Source of the DNA: Aphanomyces cochlioides
Lineage: Eukaryota; Oomycota; Saprolegniomycetes; Saprolegniales; Verrucalvaceae
DNA: 64,000 bases
Assembly (NCBI GenBank): GCA_019828595.1
Contig: JAHQRK010000010.1
Location: forward strand, 1,054,001 to 1,118,000
Reading direction: 5' to 3'
Position numbers and translations under genes: made by a program. How positions within the stretch are numbered: the first letter of the stretch is position 1; each line of letters opens with the position of its first letter. Positions 28,392 to 37,744 of this stretch are shown one piece after another. The notes under the pieces are model-generated. The model searched no databases, had not been told where the DNA came from, and saw only the letters and a program-made list of their open reading frames with translations.

Positions 28392-30950
28392 ATGTCGTCT
28401 ACCGCCGCCGCCGATGCTGCCAAGCACTCTATGCCGAATGTCTCCTCCGTGAAGTACCTTGACCCTTCTGGTCCACCAGTGGACGAGCAGGGTCCGACGC
28501 CGTCTCCTTCCGCCGACGCTCAAGATCGCCTTCTCCACGCACCCGCCAACGAAATCTCTGTCGAGTCCAACGCGAGCGAGTCCGACAAGCGCCATGAAGA
28601 TGGATTCCACCACGCCGAAGATGCCAATATGTCCCAACAAGCCCCTCCACCCGACCAAGCTAGCGACCCTGCGCCACGCCGAGTTATCATCGATCTCTCC
28701 GATCCCGTTGGTGCTCCGCCGCGCGAGAGTCCTCCTCAAAAAGAACAAGAACAACCCAAGAAAAAATCCTATGCCGACCTACTCAAGGGCGATCAAGACA
28801 ATGCACCTCCGAAACGAGTCAAGACTGTCGTCAACCGCCCCAAGCCGGAGTACCTCAGCAAACTCATCGACCTCGCGAGCCAAGAAGATGCAAACGAGGA
28901 AGACTTGCTTGAGGCCATCTCGCAGGCGACCCCAGTCAAGGTCAAGAAGGCCACCACCACGATGTGGATCGAAACTGATGGAGCCTTCTCCGACAAGGCC
29001 TATACCAACGAGAAGATCATCGACGCGATCTTCAAGGAAAACCAAGATGCCGAATGGGCGTACCTCCTATTGGAATTCGTTCAACTCAACAAAACGCGCA
29101 CCGGCGACATCGTCGTGTCCATTACCTCGCGCGACGTGAAGGACATGCTCGCTGGGAAAACCATTTCGATCTTCGGCAAGGAGTTCACGATTCCAGTGCC
29201 TACGGTCAAGGTCAGCGGATCATCTCAAGAATCGAACGACCCGATGGACAAGTTCTTCTTTATGGACATCGTGGGCATTCGATTCAACTTCGACTCTGTC
29301 AAGCTCTTCCGTTTGCTACGACGTTTGAAGATGAAGCCAATCTTTCAAGCGTATCGGCAACACATACCCAATGTTTCCTGCCAGTCCAATGTGTGGCGCG
29401 TCTACTTCTTGGAGGCAGAAGTCCCCAAACAACTAGTCGTCAACGGTCATCCAGCAGACCGACTGAAGATGGATGGTGTGGCCTACAATGTGTTTGTCAA
29501 GAACTTCCAACGCTCGGCTTCTCGCACCTCTTCTGCTTCACCTCATTGCTTGGACTTGGACCACGCCGCAGCGTTGATGCAAAGTCCGGAGAAGCAAGTG
29601 CCGGAACCAGAAGGACAAGGCGCAGTGGACCAAGGAGCCAAACAAACCAAACGCGCCAAAGTCAACGAGGAAAAACAACACGAAGAACCTATAATCCAAG
29701 GTCAGGGTGAAGAGTCACAAAATATGGAAGTGATCCCTCCTCATACCGAGCCAAAATCAAACGAAGAACCTTTACTCCAGGGTAGAGAGGAAGAGCCACA
29801 AGACATGGAAGTCACACCTCTAGAGACCGAGCCAATTGTTCCTCCTGCTTCATCGCAGTTGAGCACCAACATGGAAGTCGATCCAAAATCAACTAAACGC
29901 ACCACGAGTCAATCTGTCGACGAAGATGGATTTGTTGTACCTCGTTCGAAGAAGCGAGTAGCCGCTGCACAAGCGTCCCCATCATTTGTATCGTGGGCCT
30001 CCGACAACTTCTTCAATGCTCTCGCAACCATCGAAGCAACTACTATGCCAGTGGATTCTCAGCATGAAACACCAACTCGTGTGTACATACCTGCGATCAA
30101 GAAGATCCCAGAAGAAAGCTTGAAAGCACGTGACGCCTTCGTGAAGAGGCAACATGTTGTCGACAGCAAGCTTTGCTGGCACCCAGACAACCTCACCATG
30201 GAGGAGCTTGTCCAAGTGCTCCAAGCCAGCGTTGGGGAAGGAGCTGCCTTCCAACACCACAACCAAGCCAACACCACGGACATCTCCGGAACGGAACTTG
30301 ATGTTGTCGACTACATACGTCGATGCAACGTTGACGGACTCTGGAAAGTCATCCATTCCCACACCCAAAGCATGAACGTCGTCCTAACCAAGTTAGCCAC
30401 ACATACGTACAGTGATTACCTCAAGGTCGTCCGTATGCACGCTTGGCAACGTTGGATGTCGGCGACACAACTACCAGTGGTCGATTCATTCACGAATGGA
30501 TTCAAGTTTACCTTTCAAGAACATCCAAAGTGGACCAGGCTTGAAGAAATCTCAAGCGTCTTGGGTTTCTTCGAGGACGCACCAAAACACCCTGCCTTCC
30601 CAACGGATCAAGTGGAAGATGCTCTTGCCGCTTTCGAACTATGGATCGCTGTGCAAGCTCCGTTAGTCTTCAGAAATGACGCATGGATCTTGTACCTCAC
30701 TCGTCAGCCAGTAGCGTGGCTTCCAGCCAAACATGGCCGCATGTTGGCACCATCCACGCTCTGGGCTTTGCTGAAGTCGCTGTTCGGGCAATACTTTGCG
30801 GAAGAACTGAATCGTGTGTGCAAAACCGAGATGTCTTCGCGGATATGGCAGCTCAGTATTGATGCCTACCAGCCTACAGACAGCTCGTTAACAGCATTCG
30901 TTGGCAACGACAATACCCGCCTGCAACGCAGGAACAACTTGTTGTACTAA
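28392..30950 (+). CDS. LINE A2 ORF1 (RNA-binding/Gag-like protein)
   Basis: This intact 852-aa ORF differs from A1 ORF1 at only a few residues (position 12 H for P, 24 D for V). It has the same layout: disordered N-terminus, two RRM-like segments, an acidic repeat linker and a helical C-terminal domain. The start is the first ATG, 60 nt from the element end. The stop overlaps the ORF2 frame as in A1. Confidence 0.88.
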   Translation: MSSTAAADAAKHSMPNVSSVKYLDPSGPPVDEQGPTPSPSADAQDRLLHAPANEISVESNASESDKRHEDGFHHAEDANMSQQAPPPDQASDPAPRRVIIDLSDPVGAPPRESPPQKEQEQPKKKSYADLLKGDQDNAPPKRVKTVVNRPKPEYLSKLIDLASQEDANEEDLLEAISQATPVKVKKATTTMWIETDGAFSDKAYTNEKIIDAIFKENQDAEWAYLLLEFVQLNKTRTGDIVVSITSRDVKDMLAGKTISIFGKEFTIPVPTVKVSGSSQESNDPMDKFFFMDIVGIRFNFDSVKLFRLLRRLKMKPIFQAYRQHIPNVSCQSNVWRVYFLEAEVPKQLVVNGHPADRLKMDGVAYNVFVKNFQRSASRTSSASPHCLDLDHAAALMQSPEKQVPEPEGQGAVDQGAKQTKRAKVNEEKQHEEPIIQGQGEESQNMEVIPPHTEPKSNEEPLLQGREEEPQDMEVTPLETEPIVPPASSQLSTNMEVDPKSTKRTTSQSVDEDGFVVPRSKKRVAAAQASPSFVSWASDNFFNALATIEATTMPVDSQHETPTRVYIPAIKKIPEESLKARDAFVKRQHVVDSKLCWHPDNLTMEELVQVLQASVGEGAAFQHHNQANTTDISGTELDVVDYIRRCNVDGLWKVIHSHTQSMNVVLTKLATHTYSDYLKVVRMHAWQRWMSATQLPVVDSFTNGFKFTFQEHPKWTRLEEISSVLGFFEDAPKHPAFPTDQVEDALAAFELWIAVQAPLVFRNDAWILYLTRQPVAWLPAKHGRMLAPSTLWALLKSLFGQYFAEELNRVCKTEMSSRIWQLSIDAYQPTDSSLTAFVGNDNTRLQRRNNLLY

Positions 30951-33900
30951 GGTCCTCGCGGCTTCAGTGCAGCCAACTTCATCGCATCCAAACCAACAAC
31001 CACCACAGCCAACGTTCCCCAACTCTTCACTTGTCAACTTGTCCATTGTCACGGCCAATATAAATGGCCTTTCGAGAGACAATGGAAACCAACTTGTCAA
31101 CACCATGATCTCACGGAACGAGATCGTTGCCCTACAAGAAACCAAATTTGCCAGTGAGAAGAAATTCTCCACGTTCATGTTTCACCTTGCTCACGCTCTT
31201 GGTCATGACAAGTACTTCATTGCTGCCAATGACCATCGGCTTCTGGGAGGCGAACTTGAACAATACCGATCTGGTGGCGTCGCCATGATCTTCCAACACA
31301 CCATCCCTGGCTTCAACACACTTCACCATGAACGCCAATACGACATCGAAGATCGCTACATGGTGGTCAGTTCAATGTGGGGAGACGACCCCATCTACTA
31401 CCACAATGTCTACGCACCTGTTGAAGACAGCGAGCGAGACGCCTTCTTTGATGCCTTGCCACGAAACTTCCCAATCGCGTCCAAACATGTCGTCATGGGA
31501 GACTTCAATCTCCCGATGGATCGAGCATTGGACTCAAGAGGCTCCACCACCTCAAACCACCAAGTCAACAGGCAGTCTTGTTTCGCGTGGCTACAAGAAC
31601 TTGAGGTCGTCGACGCCTGGAGATCTTTCAACCCCACGAAGAAGGTTTACTCTTCGCCGAAGGGACTCAATCGGCTTGATTACATCTTCCTTCAGCCTGC
31701 CTTGTGTCGAATGTATTCTGCTGGCGAGTACTTCGAGCCTACAGCAAACACAGATCACTTATGGCACAAAGTGGAGCTCCAACCAGTAAAAACAACACGC
31801 GTCAAGAGCTACTGGAAGCTGCCAAAAGAACTTTTGGCGATCCGAGAAGTTCGAGAGGCGATTGTGTCCGAAGCCAGCGAACTGCTCGAGCGACTGCGGA
31901 CATCGAACCAGCCAGGGGTCTTGTGGACTCAATGGCAACGCCGCACCAAACGCTTTCTTCAGAAATATCACGCTCGAATGGTAACGAACCAAAAGAACGC
32001 ACTTCAAGAGGCCAAGATCCAATGGCTACAAGCTCAGTTACGACATCATCACGGACGCCTCACCGAAGCAGCTCTCAATACTGCAAGGACACAGTATGAG
32101 ACCAAGAAGCAAGACTTGAAACAGCACCACGCGGACTTGAGTTTTGACTTCCACGCCACCCAAAACGAGGCACCGACAAGTCATTTCTTTCGCAAACCAC
32201 GCGCTCGGCAGTTTTCCATACCTATCGTCGAATGTTACGACGAACAAGGAAACGTCACTGCCATACCAGAGGAAATTCATGCAGCATTCAATCGTCATTG
32301 GTCGGCGGTGATGAGTGAAGGCGACTTTCAACCTACAAGTCCACAAGAGAAGTCACAGTTCTTGAATGTACTTGAGAGAAACTTACCCCAAGACGATTCA
32401 GAGGCTTTGGATGCGCCGTTGACGATCGAAGAGCTAGCGCAATCCATCAAGACGATGAATCCTCACAAGTCACCTGGAATAGATGGGTTCTCGGCTGGCT
32501 TTTACCAGCTACATCCAGCCTTGTTTGGCGAAATCTTGTCGGTAGTCTTCAACCACCAACTTCAGGAAGGCATCATGTTGGCCTCGCAACGCTGGTCCGC
32601 CATATCGTTGCTCTTCAAAGGCGGCGATCGACGCAACCCAGCGAACTATCGACCCATTGCCTTGATTCCAGTTGAAGTCAAAGTCCTATCGCGCGCGTTA
32701 GCGTATCGAATGTCACAAGTCTTACCGTTGATCGTCCAACCCGAACAAAATGGCTTCGTCAAAGGCAGGCGGATCCATGATCATGTCATCTTTCTGCAAG
32801 ACCTTCAACATCATTGCACCACCTTCAATCAAGAAGCCTACGCGATGTTCCTGGACTTTGAAAAGGCCTATGATCGTGTGAATCATGAGTTCATGTTCGC
32901 CGTTTTGAAGAAATTCAATGTTGGAGATCACTTCATTGATTGGGTTAAGTTACTTTACAACCAAACTCAAGTCAGTTTGAACATCAATGGCAGACTTACC
33001 GATCCATACTATCCATCGCGAGGAGTCAAGCAAGGCGATCCGTTGTCTTCGATGCTTTTCGTCTTGACGATAGAACCGCTCGCTCAAATGCTTCGCAATC
33101 ATCCCGAGTATGGTTACGCTTTCTCGGACTCTGGGATCGCTTCCGTTCTTCTCTTCGCCGACGACACATCGCTCATCTCCAGCTCCGTGGGCGACTTGGA
33201 AGAACAGCTTAAGCTCGTCGACGAGTTTTGCCGTCACTCTGGAGCAAAACTCAATCGCAGTAAGAGCAAAGTCTTGACGCTAGACAACAATCAATCAGTA
33301 TTCCAACATCCAAGGTTGAACATGGTACCAAGTGGAACGCCAGTGAAATATCTTGGGATTGAACTGGGACACCAATTGGATCCTATGCTTCAAATCAATG
33401 CAATCAGCGATAAGTTTTACAAGTCGTTTACCACGTGGGCGTGTCGAGCAAGAACCCTCAAAGGCAGGCGGTTGCTTGTGAAAACGATGAACCTATCACA
33501 GCTTTGGCATTACACGATGGTGCTACCGATACCAGACAATACCGTGCGAAAATGGCAGTCTATGGTCAACAAGTTTGTCATGAGTCGACGCACGCAAGCC
33601 GAAGACAAGTATTTGGCCCTTGCTCCAAGTGGCTTGATCCATGACTCGAAGACGGGCTTCAAAGTGCCGCATATTGCTTCAGTGATTCGAAAACAAAGAG
33701 TCACTCGTCTTCAACTCCTAGTCCAAGCTGATCAAGAAGAGCCTCCACAATGGGCAATCTTACCGACAGATCGCTTGAGTCGTTGCATGTATCCATACTC
33801 TCGAGTGACAAATTGGGACTTCATGATGTATCATCCTAGCCCAAACAATAAACTCGTCCAGTTCAAGTTGCTCTCACCGTTTTGGCGCAATGTCTGGAAG

Positions 33901-35073
33901 CAATGGGCTCAAATTCCAATGACAATGAAGACACCACACGAGCCTACGCTGAGTCAGATGACACAAATGCCATTGTGGATGTCGTCGCACCCTCTCTTTC
34001 AAGTCCCGGGTCGAGACGGGATATCGTCGCTTGCAATCACGCTTCAAAACCATCGCGACTGGTACAGACACCTTGCTCAGAGAAGCATACACTGCCTTGA
34101 AGACTTGTTGACTCCAGGTCGAACGTGGCCAACCTACGATGAGTTTCGTGAGTCGATGGAAGACCACCTAGATCACTTCGTCGAAGAATTACCTGTCCCG
34201 ACATCCTTCAAGCACTTTTACAAGCTGGTGACGCTGATTGCAACGAATGTTTGGACTCAAGCCAACAAGCGGCTAGACGCCCCGGTTGAAAACGATCCTA
34301 GTCCGCAAACGGTGATTTCATATCGACAAGGAGATGTCGACGTACCGTTCAAGTCGTGGACAACGAAAATCATCAAGCGAGTGAGCTTCCATGCTCCTTT
34401 GTTAACGCGGCCGCATCCCTTCCACTCTAGCACACGTGAGACTCGAGCGAAAATCGCCAAATACCTTTCACATTTTGTCAAGCCTTTTGCCAGTCTTGTG
34501 ACGCCAGTTCAAGCAGATCTATGGACGCGAATTCTCTACGACATCATCCCAGTGGGCAATAAATTCAAGTACAAGGAGGCCACTGACCCAAGAGCACTTC
34601 GATGCTGCTACCCGAATTGTTATGCGCGAGAAACATTGCGGCACTTGTTCATGGAATGCACAATCACACGAGATCTTTGGCTACAACATCGTGAGGCATG
34701 GAGTTTGTTTGGGGTTCGCTTTACCTGGGAGTGGGTCGAAAACATCGATGCTTTTCAAGTCGCGCAGCGATGGGCTCGATATCGAGACGTTCTCCATCGG
34801 CTCTGGTTTATGCTTGCTTGCGGCATTCTTCACCTCCTATGGACACACCGAAACAAAGTCAAGTTTGACGGAGCCAAGACACCACACTTACCAGCGTTGA
34901 ACGATGTTGCGTTGACTTTTTGGGCGTCTAATGTCCGCCGATGGCTTCGCCACATTCACGATCAAGACACCTATCAACAGGCAATGATTATCCTTGGATT
35001 GTTAAGACACCGTGGTTCGTACCGCCGATTTTTGAGTAAACATCCCGCAATCTTCAAGTTCAAGTTGGCTTGA
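30901..35073 (+). CDS. LINE A2 ORF2 (APE endonuclease / reverse transcriptase)
   Basis: This intact 1390-codon frame lies +1 to ORF1 and has no ATG before residue 69. APE, RT (FADD) and CCHC-type finger motifs are all present, as in A1. One visible change is glutamine for arginine in the segment YRHLA(R/Q)RSIH, where A3 agrees with A2. It could supply activity for the truncated copies. Confidence 0.92.
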   Translation: MATTIPACNAGTTCCTKVLAASVQPTSSHPNQQPPQPTFPNSSLVNLSIVTANINGLSRDNGNQLVNTMISRNEIVALQETKFASEKKFSTFMFHLAHALGHDKYFIAANDHRLLGGELEQYRSGGVAMIFQHTIPGFNTLHHERQYDIEDRYMVVSSMWGDDPIYYHNVYAPVEDSERDAFFDALPRNFPIASKHVVMGDFNLPMDRALDSRGSTTSNHQVNRQSCFAWLQELEVVDAWRSFNPTKKVYSSPKGLNRLDYIFLQPALCRMYSAGEYFEPTANTDHLWHKVELQPVKTTRVKSYWKLPKELLAIREVREAIVSEASELLERLRTSNQPGVLWTQWQRRTKRFLQKYHARMVTNQKNALQEAKIQWLQAQLRHHHGRLTEAALNTARTQYETKKQDLKQHHADLSFDFHATQNEAPTSHFFRKPRARQFSIPIVECYDEQGNVTAIPEEIHAAFNRHWSAVMSEGDFQPTSPQEKSQFLNVLERNLPQDDSEALDAPLTIEELAQSIKTMNPHKSPGIDGFSAGFYQLHPALFGEILSVVFNHQLQEGIMLASQRWSAISLLFKGGDRRNPANYRPIALIPVEVKVLSRALAYRMSQVLPLIVQPEQNGFVKGRRIHDHVIFLQDLQHHCTTFNQEAYAMFLDFEKAYDRVNHEFMFAVLKKFNVGDHFIDWVKLLYNQTQVSLNINGRLTDPYYPSRGVKQGDPLSSMLFVLTIEPLAQMLRNHPEYGYAFSDSGIASVLLFADDTSLISSSVGDLEEQLKLVDEFCRHSGAKLNRSKSKVLTLDNNQSVFQHPRLNMVPSGTPVKYLGIELGHQLDPMLQINAISDKFYKSFTTWACRARTLKGRRLLVKTMNLSQLWHYTMVLPIPDNTVRKWQSMVNKFVMSRRTQAEDKYLALAPSGLIHDSKTGFKVPHIASVIRKQRVTRLQLLVQADQEEPPQWAILPTDRLSRCMYPYSRVTNWDFMMYHPSPNNKLVQFKLLSPFWRNVWKQWAQIPMTMKTPHEPTLSQMTQMPLWMSSHPLFQVPGRDGISSLAITLQNHRDWYRHLAQRSIHCLEDLLTPGRTWPTYDEFRESMEDHLDHFVEELPVPTSFKHFYKLVTLIATNVWTQANKRLDAPVENDPSPQTVISYRQGDVDVPFKSWTTKIIKRVSFHAPLLTRPHPFHSSTRETRAKIAKYLSHFVKPFASLVTPVQADLWTRILYDIIPVGNKFKYKEATDPRALRCCYPNCYARETLRHLFMECTITRDLWLQHREAWSLFGVRFTWEWVENIDAFQVAQRWARYRDVLHRLWFMLACGILHLLWTHRNKVKFDGAKTPHLPALNDVALTFWASNVRRWLRHIHDQDTYQQAMIILGLLRHRGSYRRFLSKHPAIFKFKLA

Positions 35074-36919
35074 TTACTCCGGCTCGATTAGTCAACATGA
35101 TGGATCTACAAGTTGAAGTGAGATCTTTGTTTGAATTGAAGCAAACTTACCCGCAAGCGCGCCAAAGTTTTGAAGGCAAGTCCAACCAAGTTGAAATTCA
35201 ACTACAAAAATCAAGAAAAATCGACAATTCAAGGGTGAATTACGAAATTAAAAAATTGGGCAGCGCTTCGCACAAAATCGGCGAGGTCTTTCGGAAAGAC
35301 TTGGTGGTTTTCGCCAACTTCGCTTGAAAAAGCAAGAAAAAAACAAGCTAAGCACAAAAGTCAAGCAAAAACAAAGGAAACAACTTACGAAGTTGGTCGA
35401 ATGGACCTCGGATGGCTGGCCCGGCGTAGCCAATTCCCACCTTCTTGGACGCGCCGACGACGAATCATCGGCGCCAAAATGGGCGACCGGTCGCAAAAAT
35501 CGCTCGCTTTCCTAAACAAGTCATACCAACAAGCACGAGATACAAACCAAGCCAAATCGCTGAAGTCTTCCTTGAAGCCCGGGGCATCCCCTTGAGACAA
35601 AGTCCCAAGGGTTGAAAGTCGCGGCCGAAGCCACGACTCGACGGCGGCAAAGTAAAAAGGCAACGCGCCCTCAAGAAGTATCCGGGTAGGGGGACTACCA
35701 ACTGGCCTAGGAGCGATCGGAGGTATCCCCCCCTCGTCACACCCCACAGCCAGCTTTTTTCGGCACTCCAAGCGACACGCTGGCGACTCCACAAAAGCAG
35801 AGCCGACTTGGAAAAAAGTCTTCGCGCTTTTCTTCCTTGAACGCCTTGGACGCCTTCTTCTCAAAAGCCAGCCGAATCAAACCACGAGCAGAAAGACGGG
35901 TGAGGCCCTGCGTCCCGACACTCACGAAGGGACGGAGATTTGACCGCTCGCTATTCGCTCCAGCTGGCTCTTGTTCTTGAACGCCTTGAATCTTGTCTTC
36001 CTTGAAGCCCATCGCCTTCTTCAGCCTTCGTGTATCGCGGTCGCACCCATCGCACCCATGGCAGATCGCACCCACGGCAAGTCGCACCCACGGCAAGTCA
36101 CACGAGCGTCGGCATAGCAAGCGGCAAAAACACGGCAGCACGGACACGGTAGCGGCAACAACGACACGGCACAGCAAGCGACCACAGCAGCAGCAGCACG
36201 GCACACCAAGCGGCAACAACAGCACAACACGACCACGAACAGCAACTTCAGCGGCCAAACGAAGCAGCAGAGCGACAGCATCACGGCGGCATGGCAGCGG
36301 CAAAATTGAAAAATGGCCAAGGAACTTTTCAAAACATCCTCAAGGAAGTTCTCCGCCACTCAAATTTTCAAGTCCGGCAAGAAAAAAATCCAGTGAACTT
36401 CCTCTGGCAAGACCATACAAACATCAAGACACGATCAACGACCCAAGAACATGCGACAACAAGGCACCCATGACGACTGCACAATCGACGGTGACGCACC
36501 AACGTTCAACGACGATGGCACTTTGCGACAAGAAAAAATCCAGTGGAAGATTAGTTCACACATCATCTGGTGCCAATGGTCCTGTCCAAGATTAGTCAAA
36601 GCAACATGTGGACGTTCTGAAGCCAGTCCAAGATTACTCCACACCCATCTGACGTCGAAGACAAGACAAGTCTGTCCCATGTCCACATCACCCAAGACCA
36701 TTCATGTTGTTACACGACTTGAAGACCACAATCGACAGCACATGCGACGTGTCAAGAAGCCAACTTTTACCTGTATCAACTGATACAACAAAAATCAAGT
36801 TTCAAGAGGTAAATCTGCTTGCGTTCAAATCTCACAAGCACCAATATTATTCACTCAAGAGTGATTAATGACGGTCATTATTATTTAGCGTATAATTAAA
36901 TTCAATATACGCGATTGTA

Positions 36920-36936
36920 CACTGAGCTATAGGGGC
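36920..36936. repeat. LINE target-site copy 5
   Basis: This is an exact 17-bp copy between A2 and a2. Confidence 0.9.
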
Positions 36937-37645
36937 AGGCAACAACAGCACAACACGACCACGAACAGCAACTTCAGCGGCCAAACGAAGCAGCAGAGCG
37001 ACAGCATCACGGCGGCATGGCAGCGGCAAAATTGAAAAATGGCCAAGGAACTTTTCAAAACATCCTCAAGGAAGTTCTCCGCCACTCAAATTTTCAAGTC
37101 CGGCAAGAAAAAAATCCAGTGAACTTCCTCTGGCAAGACCATACAAACATCAAGACACGATCAACGACCCAAGAACATGCGACAACAAGGCACCCATGAC
37201 GACTGCACAATCGACGGTGACGCACCAACGTTCAACGACGATGGCACTTTGCGACAAGAAAAAATCCAGTGGAAGATTAGTTCACACATCATCTGGTGCC
37301 AATGGTCCTGTCCAAGATTAGTCAAAGCAACATGTGGACGTTCTGAAGCCAGTCCAAGATTACTCCACACCCATCTGACGTCGAAGACAAGACAAGTCTG
37401 TCCCATGTCCACATCACCCAAGACCATTCATGTTGTTACACGACTTGAAGACCACAATCGACAGCACATGCGACGTGTCAAGAAGCCAACTTTTACCTGT
37501 ATCAACTGATACAACAAAAATCAAGTTTCAAGAGGTAAATCTGCTTGCGTTCAAATCTCACAAGCACCAATATTATTCACTCAAGAGTGATTAATGACGG
37601 TCATTATTATTTAGCGTATAATTAAATTCAATATACGCGATTGTA
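36937..37645 (+). mobile_element. LINE a2, 5'-truncated family A copy
   Basis: It has the same truncation point as a1, so one insertion was duplicated with the unit. It matches the A2 3' end without the three clustered differences seen in a1 near 26077-26111. Confidence 0.9.
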
Positions 37646-37662
37646 CACTGAGCTATAGGGGC
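37646..37662. repeat. LINE target-site copy 6
   Basis: This is an exact 17-bp copy between a2 and LINE B. Confidence 0.9.
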
Positions 37663-37744
37663 ACTTTTACTTTTGCCGTCAACCACTCAAGTCAGTAGTC
37701 AGTTCAAGTAAGGTACCCCTCCCGCCTCCCAAGTGAAGTGAAGT

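Larger units (their letters stand above)
28332..36919 (+). mobile_element. LINE A2, full-length family A element
   Basis: The element is 8,588 bp, collinear with A1 through the 11,333-bp duplication and differing by only a handful of bases. At several sites where A1 differs (for example the leader base 28379 and codon 10 of ORF1), A2 agrees with A3, so those changes arose in A1. Both ORFs are intact. Confidence 0.93.
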